Assembly (NCBI GenBank): GCA_036785705.1
Contig: JAWUZG010000016.1
Coordinates: 124,001-188,000 of the forward strand
Direction of reading: 5' to 3'
DNA length: 64,000 nucleotides
Source of the DNA: Acanthornis magna
Lineage: Eukaryota; Chordata; Aves; Passeriformes; Acanthizidae
The notes under the pieces are model-generated. The model ran no database searches. It worked only from the letters and a program-made list of their open reading frames with translations, and was not told where the DNA came from. The position numbers were made by a program, and so were the translations under genes. Positions 33,481 through 45,300 of the stretch are shown in pieces (the stretch's first letter is position 1; the number at the start of each line of letters is the position of its first letter).

Positions 33481-35164
33481 GTAATTTCACGGAGGAGACC
33501 ATCCATTTCCTTGCAGGCTCTCTCCAACCTAAGTGCTATTGCTGTTGTCCAAACAGAAATCTTGACACGGACTTGCCATTCTTCTCCAGTTGAGGTTGAA
33601 CTAATGAATTAAATCTCTTGTGAAGGCCACTGGGAACAGGACTGGACTTCTCCTACTCCTTAGGCTGTCCTCCATCAGCCCCTTGCAGCAGTTTTCATCT
33701 CCACACACCAAAGTACTTGCAAAGATGGGCGAGTATCAATGTCTCCAGGTGACAGACAGGGAAACTGATACCCCTTTTAGCAGTAACAGTATGCAGTGTT
33801 CTAGAGTGGCCTGAATGCTATTTGTTGAATAAATTAGTTAATGAGTAACAGCAATAGTTGCTAATTAACATACTCAATGAATATTTATGCTGGCACCTTG
33901 CCAGTTGTACATCTTATACAATGTGTCTTTCACTCTCACTTTCCCCTTATTTATTTCATACCGTGAGCTCCCATCGGAAACGACCTATCCTGGCTCTGCC
34001 TCCCCAGCATCTGTCACAAGCAAAGCCAACTTCTTCTTCCCACCCTGCAATGGCCAATTACGATCAAATTCAAGCCTCAAAAATCGTCCCCAGCCTCACT
34101 CTTTCCCTGCTTCCCAATGCAGCAGTCGATCAATGGCTCCTCCATAGCACCCCTAGGATTTACAGAGTCAATTTGTACAGAGGAAAGAAGACCCCAGCTT
34201 GTGGGATGAGGCAGAACCAACAAGTGACCTGTGGGGTTCAAGGTCACACCTACATATTTTTTGCCACTGTCAAAGATCAGCTTCAGAGCAGTCGTGCCTT
34301 CGAAACGTAAGCATCCTGGGATATTTAAAGCTTCAGAAAGAAAATCAATAGCTTAATTTCAAAGTGGAATCCAATCTGCAGCCTGCATCACTTGGGGCCC
34401 ATCACTGTACCCCACAGCCTGGATTAACTCCAGTGCCTGGAATAGCCCCCAAGCATGTGCATTACACCCAGCTCACGAGTCAGGCATTTCAACTCTGTAC
34501 TCCCTCTAGGCTGAGGCAAGAATTGGCGTATGTAATTCAAGAAATGAGTCTGTTGGTGCCATCTCTCCTTTTGAGAGGTCCAACACACCTTTGGTCCTGC
34601 GAAGAGCATCCTATAGGCACAAAACCCAAAGCCTGATGGCTTTTATTCGGCACTTCCCCAAAGGATGAGACCCTAAGCATTAGCCCTGTATTAATCTTGC
34701 CCAGTTAGTAAAAGGTGAAGGCTGACTTTGAACAATAAAAGAACTAATGTTGGTTGTTAAATGTCACAGAAAATCCCACTCTACCAGTGACTGTGATCTG
34801 ACATTAGCAAATGATGAAATAGCAAATAAAATTTTCATGATAACAAATGCAAGCTCACTCTTACAGGGAAAAACCTCACCCTAAAAATATCTATACAGTA
34901 ATGGACATTACATTAGTTATTTCCTCTCAGGAAAGACACTGCCATCAGTGTGGATAGTGCTGGGAAGTACATAATTCAGGGTCTAGCAGAACTCAGAAAG
35001 CAAAACTGAGCATCAGGAACTATTAGGGAAGAAGCAGAGAAAAAAAAAAGACACCTGCTCTCATCCCTGTGTTGCTGTGTACATTGGTGGTGTGTACCCC
35101 TGCAGGCAGGGCTGCTCTCTGTGCCCAGGAAAAACAGAGCAGGGCCAGAAATGTTCCCAGGAGA
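33481..35164. other. unassigned non-coding DNA
   Basis: The first 100 or so bases may continue the old CR1 (its 5' direction) but are too decayed to say. The rest has no gene or transposon recognised. The forward open frame 33858-34310 (150 codons) is Ser/Pro/Leu-rich with no recognisable domain. Confidence 0.45.
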
Positions 35165-35695
35165 TCAACAGGGATGATCAAAGCTATGGAAAGTCTTCAA
35201 AATAGAGAAGCATCGTATGGGCTGGGACTACTCAGCTGGAAAAGAGACCACTGGCACGGCAGATGAGAGAAGTATGCGAAATCAGGAATGGCCTGGAGAA
35301 TGTGATAAAATTGTGTCTCTCATAGCGTGAGGACTGGGGAGACTTTCCATGATTAAGTGTCAGGTTTAAAGCAAACGTGCTCAATGCATAAGCACTTTGT
35401 GACTCCCTTTGCCACAGGATGTCGTGGAGGCCAGAGGTACAAATGCGTTCAAAAAGCAATTAGAAAATTCTTGAAAGAAAAGTCTCTCAAAGGCTCCTAG
35501 ACTGCAGAGACGAAGATACAGCTCTGGATCAGGAAGTCCCCAGATTTCGAGAAGCTGGAAGGATGAAGTGGAGGAAAAATCTCTGTACTTGCCCTGCTCC
35601 TGTGCTCTTCTGCTGTGCATTCGCCACAGGCTGGTCAGACAGGATGCAGTCTAGGTGACCCTTCAGCCTGACTCAGCACTGCCCTTCCTGCAGCC
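35165..35695 (+). mobile_element. old CR1 LINE, reverse-transcriptase end to 3' end
   Basis: The forward frame near 35170-35265 reads 'MIKAMESLQNREASYGLGLL' and then SWKRDHW, the C-terminal 'KGME.LP...LGLFSLEKRRLRG' segment of CR1 reverse transcriptases. Downstream come 'TTTGCCACAGGATGTCGTGG', 'AGGCCAGAGGTACAAATGCG', 'TTCAAAAAGCAATTAG', and finally 'GTCTAGGTGACCCTTCAGCC' with TGACTCAGCA, matching the '..CTAGATGGACCTTTGGTCTGACCCAGTA' end. It is the same old lineage as the copies at 12358, 32650 and 41922. Confidence 0.82.
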
Positions 35696-36292
35696 TGGCT
35701 CCTTTCCAGCTGCGATAATTCACATGATGGCTGCTCAGAGGCTGCATTTCTTCATGTCCTGCTGTCTTGTGTAATTTGGGTTATCCAGAACACAGAATTT
35801 TCTCTGCCGGCTGAGACAGACCCTCACTGGGATCAAGGCAAAGGGACGTACGTTTTCAGACACACTGATCAGAGCTGAGAAACTTGGTACTAGGAGGCCA
35901 AGGGTCCTGATGGAGCTGCAAAAGAAAAGCAGTGACAAAGAGCTAAAATGGGCCTGGCCATGACCTGACCATGGTCTGGCAGGACCTCATTGGGGCATAG
36001 GAAACCACACGCAGACTCATTTCTCCTGACACAGTCCCCATCACAAACCAGTGCCATATGGAGTGGGAATATCGACGTTGTAAGGGATTTTGGATCCATG
36101 CCATGCCCAGCACTTAAACAGTTTCTGCCAGCTTCGCTTTCTACCAGGGCATAACAGCTCTGGGTTTTGCGCTGGAGATCCTCGCTAAACAAAAGAGGGG
36201 GCGAGTGTTGCTCCAGGCCTTCTCCAAGACTTCCCAGCCTTCCCATGGCAGATGCACAGAGCTGCAGGAGGTTCAGATAAGGCCTCGCTCCA

Positions 36293-36348
36293 AAATTTAA
36301 AAAACAAAAAACCCAAAACACAAAAAAACCCACCGAAAACCCAAACCG
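36293..36348. repeat. A/C-rich low-complexity tract
   Basis: Mostly A with CCC interruptions (AAAACAAAAAACCCAAAACA and similar). No clear unit. Confidence 0.8.
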
Positions 36349-38731
36349 CTTGAGCACCCAGGTAATGAGCAGCACCTGTGCACCTCAAGGCACACAGTGC
36401 TTCCCAGCCGAGCCCGCGGTGCTGGAGATGGAGATGATGCCTGCACTTCAGCATTTTGCAGTATCAGGGTGTAAATTAGTGCAGAAAAACCCTCCTTTGC
36501 CTCACTTTGCAAAGCTGCAGCGTTTGTGAACACTGTGCTGCAGATAAGTAGTTTAAGTGCATTGTAGCAGGGCGGCTGTTTTTGGATTACTAAAAATCTC
36601 AGCACACAAGCTTTGTCTGTGATAAGCCTAATCTTCTCTTTTCATTGTTATCATGCTAGGAATCACTCTGGAGGCCTCTATAATCTGACTTCATTTTGCA
36701 TTAACCATAATTGTGAGAACTCGCTTTCTGCATGCGTGTTTGGGCAGAGGTTGTTTGCCAATGACTTTATACAATTATTTTACTCCCAGAAGTATGCCAG
36801 AATTAATTTCTTTTCCTTGATTTAAAAAATTTTTAAAAAAGGAAATGAGAAGAGAAGAAAGTCCTTGTTTCTCCACCTTTGTTACTCTCTTATCAATACA
36901 GTTACAGCGTTGGGTTTGGACATCCTTTTAATTTTCTTGCACCTTACCAAAATCCATGCTGTCTGTTCACTCGTAACTTTTTCCTCTACAGACTGTCAGG
37001 AGTTTTCCTTACCTCTAGGAACTGATCCTACTCCTTTCAAAGCAACAGGAGACCTTGCAGGAGGGGTGGGCCAGGGCAGGGGCTGGGTTGGGAGCTGCAG
37101 GGGAAGCTCTCCGCAGTCAGTCAGGAGCTACAGTGATCAAAGAGCAGAGCTAGTATTTGCAGCTGCAAAGCAGACCTGATGCTGATCCCAACCCTTTTAG
37201 ATCCCAGTCTGATACGAGAAAAGAAATTTTCATAGTCTTTCCATTAAACACCTTATCAGCAATGTTAAAGCATCTGGAGTGACGGGGTGCTAAGGAGGAG
37301 AGACTCATCAGGAGGGGTTTATAAAGAGGAACACCTAAGAACATGAAACCAAAGGTATTATTATGGCTAATGAAACAAAGGCATTTGATTAATTACTGAC
37401 ATCGCAGAAGTACATTTTTTAAAGTGATTACTATAACTAGAGATGTCGAATGTGATAAGACGCACTAAACAACATACAACAGGGCAGGGGAAGATTTATG
37501 AGATTCCCCTGAACCCTGGCTGCTACAGAGTTCATCAAACCCCAGGAGTTCACAGGAAGAGACCTGAAGGGCTGTGAGTCTGCTCCAAGCCCCTGGAGAG
37601 CCACATTAACTAACCAGGACTGTCAGTGATCCAGATAAAATACTTTTGGTCACCTGGGAGGGGAGAAGGCAGCAATGCTGCTGGGCTGGTGGCCTGTTCC
37701 CAGTACAGGGGGTTGGGTGGTTTAGCCCTGAGCAGAATGTCCAAGGAATTATCTAATGGGAGGCACATGAAGAAATCTTGGTGGTCAGGCTTTGATGTGC
37801 CACTTTTTCCTGGTGGCCCACGGAGCAGTTTGGAGGTGCCGGTGTGTTCTGCCATGGAGGGGTAAAACTGAGTTTTCCTGAAGGGCTTCACCATGGCAAG
37901 AATCCCAGCAGACATGAGCCTAGCTGTGTGCTGGTGCTTTCAACCATTCTGGCCATGCTGGAGTCACAAAACTTCCCTCTCCTTTTACTTTGCCTTCCAG
38001 CACTTGGCTCTGGACAGTTTCCTCGGGGAACACAATTATTCGTGAGCCTCTTCCTCTGCAGGGAAGGGAATACATCCCATCTCCATTTGCCACTGAAACC
38101 CTAAGGAGATGGAGACAGACTGGCCCAGGGAGGGGAAGCCCACTGAAAACAAGCTCTTGTAGCCTCCTGCTTCTGGATCAGGATGTCTCCAAAAGCTGCA
38201 GCTACTTGCATGATAGAGACTGGTGATGAAAAATGGGTAATTTTCATCAACACCTTATACATTACCAGTCTCTGCACCCAGGTCAGATCAATCGCTGGTG
38301 GCTGGCAGAGCAGGCTGGAGACTATCTTCTCTCTGCTGCCCTGCTGTTATCCTCTTCCTCAGACACCAGCCCCTGGCTGCTCCCTGCGAGCACCAGCGCA
38401 CAGCCAAAACTCAGGTTACACATTGCATGTTAATTTGTAAGCTAATTTTGCTCTCTTGGCTCTGTTCGTGCTCTGGCTCCAAGTTGCTGCTCACAGTCAG
38501 GACTAGCCATGCATATTTAGACAGTGACGGTAAGGAGGGCAGAGCTCAGGACAGCCAGGCAGACGGGACTTTAACATTTCCATCCGCACTGAGTTGAGGA
38601 TATTACCTAGAAACATTGCTCCTCTCTGCATTCCGCATTGAAATATGACTTTATTGATTGCAGGGGTGCAAACACAGTGTTCCTGAAACGGCAAACAAAT
38701 GGTGATCATAGAAAGAAAAACAAGTTTTATT

Positions 38732-38764
38732 AAAAAAAAAAAAAAGAAAAAAAGAAAAAAAAAA
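38732..38764. repeat. A-rich tract
   Basis: A14, G, A7, G, A10: a poly-A tract with two G interruptions. No adjoining SINE or L1-type body is recognised. Confidence 0.9.
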
Positions 38765-39429
38765 GAATCAGATATAAGAAGGCAAGTTGCAACAGTGAAC
38801 AGTGGGGACTTGTCCAAGGGCCAAGAACTAACCCGATGTTTGTAGGTGCTCTTGGACAACTGTAATATAAAGATCTGGAGCCAGATTCTCTGTCAGGGTA
38901 AGCAAGCAATGAAGTAAATTGCACTAATGTGATTTATAGCAACAGAGACTCTGCCACTAAAAGCACAGATCCCTCCAGAAGAGCAAGGGGCATCTTTGAT
39001 GAGTCGCTGCATGACAGCAAGTCCTTACGCACTGGAAAAATATCTCAGTGATTTCACTGGCAGACACATGCCCGTAGGGATGTTCCAAAAGGTGAAAAAA
39101 AATAACAATATCCTTAAGCTACCTATAACAATTGCTAATTTCCAGCTACTTTCTCTTTTAATCATCGAGACTGGCGCATGCTGACACTCCTCTATCACTG
39201 CTGCTAATCAGATTTTACTCACTCTGTTTAACCACCGCCTTCACACGCCCCATGGCATTTTTTTTTGCATTTGTATGACAGCTCCATTACCTTACCCGTG
39301 TTGCCCTGCACTGACACCGAGGGTAACTGAACACCTCCAGATAAAGGTGCTAATAAAAATTCCCGTTTGCTGATGCCCCAAAAGCGGCGGTGTGGGATGG
39401 AGGGAGGGACATCCCGGGTGCTGCCCTTG

Positions 39430-39443
39430 CCAGCAGAGGTCAC
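39430..39443 (+). promoter_or_regulatory. possible CTCF-like site
   Basis: CCAGCAGAGGTCAC matches the CTCF core (CCASYAGRKGGCR) except for T in place of the G before C and A after it. It lies in a small CpG-containing GC-rich patch (39360-39475). This is a word match only; such matches arise by chance. Confidence 0.22.
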
Positions 39444-40359
39444 TGCAGAATGGGAGTGCGAACGCTCACCCGGGAACCATTTCTAGACAAATACTAAAAA
39501 AGAGATTCTGTCTTCCCAGGCACGCACAGGATAACCTACGCACATTAGGTATTTTTTGAAAAACAATTTAGGCTTGTGCAGATCTGAATCCAAGCAGTGC
39601 CAAAGCCTCAAGATAGCCCAGTGGATCTCCCCGGAGCTCAAATGACCTTTTTCCAGCACTCACTTCTCCCACTTGGCCAGATCACGCTGGTTTTAGGTGA
39701 AGGCACCCCCTGAAACCAAAATGGTACATTTTCTGAACATAGCAATACATTTTAATATCATTGCCGGCAGATTGGCTACTGTTGATAGCAGATCTATTGT
39801 GTGAAAGAAAAAGGGGCTATTTTTTTTTTTACTTATTCTTATTCTTTATCTCAGTTTCAGAGGCGCTGACGCTGAATGCTGTAATCTCAGTGAGATTTAA
39901 TCCTGATTACCCAGTATGGAAACATTTCTCCCATTCATCTCTCTGGGATATACAAACACGCTGTGAATATGGACCATATGGATTTCCCAGTGCACCCAGG
40001 GTCACACAGGGGTTGTCAGAGCAAGGGCTAAAGGGACTTGGCATGAAAGATCAGCTCTGCTGTACATTCAGCTTTGCCATGGGAGCTTTCATGATGGTAA
40101 TCTGAACTGCTGTATAACCCTGATAACGAAACCATCTCCCATGAGCTCTTCTCTGTCTTCAGATGTTGCAGAGGAGACTTCAGGAAGTCATCCACTCTAG
40201 ATTTAAAAGAGAAATGGGGAATCCAACTTTACTCTAGTAAGTAGTGGCTAATTACCTTCAATTTTTTTACTTGCCTTCTGTTCTGGATGTATCTAGCATC
40301 AACAACCAACCGCTAGATTTTATTACGGGTTTATTTTCTGCTTGGAACATCTGTTGCAT

Positions 40360-40720
40360 TTTCCCCATGCTCATACTTGTAGACCACAAGCAAGTCACCC
40401 CTCAGCCTTCCTTCAAACAGAAGAATTCCACTGAGTTCTCAGTCTCACACCATAAAGTTTTCCAGATCTCAGGCGGCTCATGTACCTTTCCCTGATGCTT
40501 TTCCAACCTGTCAACATCTCTTTTGAAGTGTGGGCTTGAAAAGGGGACAGAGCGCTCCCGTGGTTGCCCCGTGCTGCTGTGCACAGAAATAAATCCAGGT
40601 CGTGGCTCCTCCTGTGCATGTTCTGTACATTCTGCATAGCAACATCACACGAGGAGATGTCATTCACCTGGCTGCTTACTGTCACCCCTACACTTTTTCA
40701 GCTCCTCTGTGGTGCAAGGG
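40360..40720 (-). mobile_element. old CR1 LINE internal fragment
   Basis: This lies on the minus strand. 'TTGTAGACCACAAGCAAGTC' then 'ACCCCTCAGCCTTCC' matches the reverse of a conserved CR1 block. 'CTTTTCCAACCTGTCAACATC' follows, then 'TCTTTTGAAGTGTGGGC', 'AAAAGGGGACAGAGCGCTCC', and finally 'CTTACTGTCACCCCTACAC' with TTTTTCAGCTC. Block order is intact but substitutions are many. Confidence 0.82.
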
Positions 40721-41921
40721 ATGGAATCCTTTCCCAAGGGATCTTTGACCTCTGAGAACTGGAAGGAAAGGCCAGCCCTGAGCCTGGGGAAGAAAATGGC
40801 TCCCCTGATCCTTGGACCATTTGGCTTAAGACCAACCCCAGGTTTAAGTTGGAGCCTCAAGGGAGACTCCCCAGCTGCAGCAGCACAAAAAGGATGGAGC
40901 TGGGAGCAAGGGTGGAGCCTGCATTCCTCAATCTAAAAGGAGACTTTTAGTCTATTCCTCACCTCCCTTTCTTTGAAATGTCTCTCAAGAGATGGTTAGA
41001 GAACAAAGGCAAGGAATGAATAAAACACATTATCAGTAGTTTGCATGAGTCCTGCAGGGAGAGGTGGCAAACTCCCTCCTTTTCTCCTCCCTTGCCAGAG
41101 TGACTCTCCCAGCTCCGGCTTGGAGTGACTCTCTGGCTTGGCATCCTCCTTGCCATTCTTTGCAGATGCTGGCTCCATCCTCAGAGGGCCTCACTGCTTT
41201 GCTGCTGCTTATTGACATCCCAGTTAAAATTGCCTCCATTGGAATGACACAAATGGCAGTAGCAGAGGAAAACACACAAGAATGAGGACAAAATGCTGCA
41301 CAATGATAAATGAAAAGCCATAACTGTTGGGGGGTGGTGCACACTATTGAATCACTGGGGAGCAAAGCAAAGCCCTATCACTCACTGCCATTAGGAAAAC
41401 CTGGAAGGACTAATGTTATACCTTTGAACAATGACATTTTAAAATGAATATATCCTTTTTCTTCTGTCTCTTGAAGCATATTTTTGAAAACGATGTTGTG
41501 CTGTGGTGCACTATAATCCTTTTTTTTTTTCTTTTCATAGGATTTTAATGGAAATTACTTCCTTTCCAAACCATAGAGTTTTATACACAATTTCTCCAAG
41601 TATTGCACCACTCCTGCCATGCAATGGAAAACCAAGCCCTACAGCTTGTACAAATTGTTCAGTTATTTGTATGGGCCAGAAAATCTTTTGAATGCATTCT
41701 TTTATTAGCTATTAGGGGGTTTGTGCCTTTTCCATGCAAGTTCTGCAGAAGATGAGCTTTTGCTAGTGCACAATATGTCATCATAGCTTCATGAAAGATG
41801 TAAAGCCAAACCTGAATAATGCCATTGGTGTTAATTTACATGGCTGCTTAACATCATCACAGAAAAGTTTCATAGGGATGGACTGTCAATTGTTTTTTGC
41901 TGTGCATGACCTGGGATCCAA
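40721..41921. other. unassigned non-coding DNA
   Basis: No gene or transposon is recognised. A T12 run lies at about 41519-41530. Open frames up to 110 codons overlap on opposite strands without recognisable domains. Confidence 0.5.
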
Positions 41922-42226
41922 ACAAGAAGTGGTAATTTTGCATGCAATAGATAGCAGATCTATGGAATTGCTTGCCAAAGGATGTTGTGGATGATAAAAT
42001 TTTATAAGGGTTCAACCAGTGACTGGACAAGTTCACAGTAGAGAAATGCACTGGGGAAAACCACACCTTGCTCAGGGAATCCTTGGCCTGAGGACAGCTG
42101 ATGCTGGAAGGGGAATGTATCGTACAGGTTTTCCTCTTCCTTCCTTTTCCCAATACATCCCAGTCCATCCCAGTCCTGGATGCCAGGCTAGATGGACCTT
42201 GATGTGACATGGCACAGCTGCTCTTC
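41922..42226 (+). mobile_element. old CR1 LINE 3' part
   Basis: 'TATGGAATTGCTTGCCAAAG' and 'GATGTTGTGGATGATAAAA' are followed by 'GGGTTCAACCAGTGACTGGA', then CAAGTTCAC, then after a gap 'CTGGATGCCAGGCTAGATGG' with ACCTTGATGTGACATGGCA. These are the standard consecutive 3' blocks of the old CR1 lineage. The right end is the element's 3' end. Confidence 0.85.
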
Positions 42227-42274
42227 TGGTTTTATGTTTGTGGTGCAGAGAGTGGTGATAAGGAGGCTGTAGTT

Positions 42275-42374
42275 CATGGAATCATGGAATGGTTTGGGCT
42301 GGAAAGGACCTTAAGGATCATCTCGTTCCAGCCCCCCTGCCATGGGCAGGACACCTTCCACTAGACCAGGCTGG
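42275..42374 (-). mobile_element. CR1 LINE 3' fragment
   Basis: Two perfect 8-bp tail units CATGGAAT (42275-42290) are followed by GGTTTGGGCTGGAAAGGACC, 'CATCTCGTTCCAGCCCCCC', TGCCATGGGCAGGACACC and TTCCACTAGACCAGG. Only about 100 bp survives. It lies tail-to-tail with the older copy that ends at 42226, with about 50 bp between the two 3' ends. Confidence 0.93.
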
Positions 42375-45300
42375 TCAAAACAATTTCCTGAAGTATTTAG
42401 TTTTTAAGAGAAAAATTACCTGGATATTTGTATTTACTTCTACCATTACAGTATGCTTTGGGTTATACATGGCTTTAAAGAAGTAGTATTGGCTAATGGA
42501 TATATTACTTATATTTTCTGCAGATAAGTTGTGTCTTCTTTATTCACATTTTCACAAGAAAATCAGGGCAGTAAAAAAAAGAAAAAAAAGAAAAACTAAA
42601 AACAAAGAAATCAAGTACACGTGTTATTTTGACCCAAAACAAGCCCATGACAGCTTAGTACACACAGACATTTCAACAGGCATGTTGGCTTTATAATCCC
42701 TTTTTTTTTGGCATCAGCATAAGTGATGAAAGGTAGCCATGTGTCCAGATAACTCCATATGAGTGATTAGAAAACCTGGTCATTTTTCCCATGGCACAGG
42801 CCCCTACCTGCTTTTTTAAAGACAGCTTTCATCCCAGATGCTTGACGAATGCCAGCTTGTTGCAGTATTATCAGTAATGTCATATACCTGCGAACGTGCA
42901 GCCCAGCCCTGCAAGAAGCAAGTGCCAGGGAAGGGGATGTAAAGCAGACCCCAAAAGCCTGAATACTCCAGATGGGCAGGCTGTCCCCAGGGAATAGCTC
43001 TCCTCTTGTTTCTATCAGCAAGCAGAGGGAAACAGTTAAAAGAAACAGGCCTTGTTTGCATTAATATTTAGAGTGTTTTGCCCGAAATGTAGCTAAATAA
43101 TGAATCTGAAGGTACTAAACACTGTTGTGTGAAGCTGGAGCTCAGACGAAACAGAGGAAGAGAGGTGGCAGGAAGGCGTCTTGGGGAAGCAGAGGCTTTG
43201 CTTGGCCCTGTGTGCCATCAAAACCTTTCTGGAGGATTCCACAGAGATCAGACTGTGTGAGACCATGACAAACCTGGCAGCAACCTCAGGAGGAAACGCT
43301 GATGCCAAATCCATGGCCACTGGAGATCTTCCAGTGAAGCAGGTAAGGGCTGCAGCTTAGCTGACAAACTCCAGCAAGGGCTTGTCTAGCCAGCGAGCCA
43401 GAATCGTGTGCTGAACTAACCACTGACAGCAGGAAAGGCATCGCTGCCCTGAAGGGATGGATAGCATCTGGACCTCCCTAACGCCGCTCAACAGGACAGT
43501 GGAGGAGTGGGCTCTAAACTGACATCACCGTATGGGATGCTCAAACTGCAGGTGGAGAACTGAGCTCCAAAACTCCTGATGAGGTGCTGCTGGGGGTGGG
43601 AAGCAGAGAATCTCACCGAGCAGCCGTAGATTAGATCTAGATGCAGACACAGATATTGTTGGTTTATTAATGCGCCTGTTCTCGAGCTGGGTGGCAAGTC
43701 CCCCGGGGGGCTGCAGTGCAGAGGGTTGAATAGTTTACCTCTGCAAGGGAGAAAGCAAGTCTGAGGCAAATCCCCCGCACTGCTTCCCTCTGTGTTACTG
43801 CTTGGATCAACCAGAGTGGCTCTGCCAGGATGCCCAGACCCACAGGACACATCCAATGTCCCCGTGGAGCCCCTGGCTCTGCTCACCCTGCCCTTCCCCA
43901 GCCAGGGCTGTGCCCAGCTGCTCCCACCGTGGCCCTGGCATTGGCCTGGCTGCATTCCCATCCCTGCACCAAACAATCTGCAGCTATTCCTCCTGCTCTC
44001 CCAAAATAGGATATTTTCCCTGGGGACTGCTGTCTGTCAGTTTTTCCAAGCTGAGGCTATGCCAGCTTTGCATTTCCTTTTCTTTCCTCATACACTAACT
44101 CAAGCTTTGTCTGTGGGAAGGTTTCTCTCCTAAAAGCACCTGGTGAATATCCTAGTTTTCCGAGGCTTTTGGGCTAGGGCTCAGGCTGGTGGTAGCCATC
44201 ATACGTGATGAAATCACTGGGCATGCCAGTGTCAGCCAGCAGGTTGCAATATCAGGGTATACAATAGCAACTTAAAACAATGCATAATGTATAAAAACTG
44301 ACCAAAGATTGAGGTTCCATGTCTGATGCACAGGTGTTCCCATTGCAGAGAAAGGTGGTCTACACTGATCAGCAATCCCAATCTTCCCAATTCACTGCCT
44401 CCTATTTTATTTCTGTTTACAAAAGTATTTGAGTTTGCTCCTCTGGTGAAAGAGGTTGGTCCTGACTCTTTTTGAGGAGGATGTGCTGCCACAGAAATGT
44501 CCTTGTCTGTGCCCAGGGTAGAGGCACAGAGCCAGCCCTTGCCACCTGGGCACTTCTGGATGAGGAGCATGGGCACCCATTTGTCAGTGGTGTCCCAATC
44601 CTTCAGTTTCTGGGTCATCGGGGAGAACATCAGTGCAGAAGAGGTGTGAGGAGAAGAGGTCAGAATAAAGTTTTCTTGTTTCCAGTGACTGGAATGCTGG
44701 CTGAGGTCCTGTCAGAGCCCGTGAGTCTTCTATCACACCCAAACGGTTGGGCAGGAGGTGCCATTGGGATTATCTGATGGGAAACTGAGGCTGGAGGTGT
44801 TTTTACTGACCAATGAACAGATCAGTTCACCAGGGCACAGTACTGGAAGTGCATAAGTCCTATAATAAAGAAGATCACCCAATGACAGGGGAAAGGGAGG
44901 AAGATATTCTGCCTCAGCCTGAGGATTGCCACAAGTTTGAGTCCTGCATGTAGGTTGGAAGAAGGTTCTTAATTTTGTGATGAGGAATGCAGGGATTGGA
45001 TTTGATGCTGTAGAACTCACCACTGGAGAGCTGGTGACTTTCCATAAACAATCCCAATCAGCCAAGCCTGACGCCACTTCACAAAGAACTGAATTTCATT
45101 CTAAACAGATATATTTGTTTTGGAAAGGTGTCTGTAAAGCAGAATGTGGTGGAAGTATGCTGCTGGCGTGAATTTTCTGGCAGAGTCCCTCTTGGCATGA
45201 AGCAAAGTTACCAGTCCAGCCCTGCCATTCATGCTGGGCCTGAATCACCAGCGTGTTGCTGCAGCTTTGTGCTGGTACCATTCCAGAAAAACGAGCAAGA

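Larger units (their letters stand above)
35696..40359. other. unassigned non-coding DNA
   Basis: About 4.7 kb with no gene recognised. Simple sequence includes an A/C-rich tract at about 36293-36348 and an A-rich tract at 38732-38764. The interval 39000-39240 is AT-rich with TAAT/ATTA words and could be conserved. The reverse open frame 35890-36375 (161 codons) owes its Phe/Val-rich part to the A/C tract. Confidence 0.45.

Noticed and set aside
35890..36375. 161-codon reverse frame starting with a hydrophobic stretch
   Set aside because: The hydrophobic Phe/Val-rich run is the translation of the A/C low-complexity tract at 36293-36348.
38732..38764. Poly-A tract as the tail of a processed pseudogene or L1-type insertion
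   Set aside because: No gene-like or element-like body lies next to it and no target-site duplication was seen.
42001..42030. GGGTTCAACC as a tRNA B-box
   Set aside because: It falls inside the conserved 'GGGTTCAA..GACTGGACAAGTTCA' part of the CR1 copy, with no A-box or cloverleaf.
43488..43976. 162-codon reverse open frame in GC-rich DNA
   Set aside because: Gly/Ser/Pro-rich with no domain, and overlapped by forward frames of similar length.
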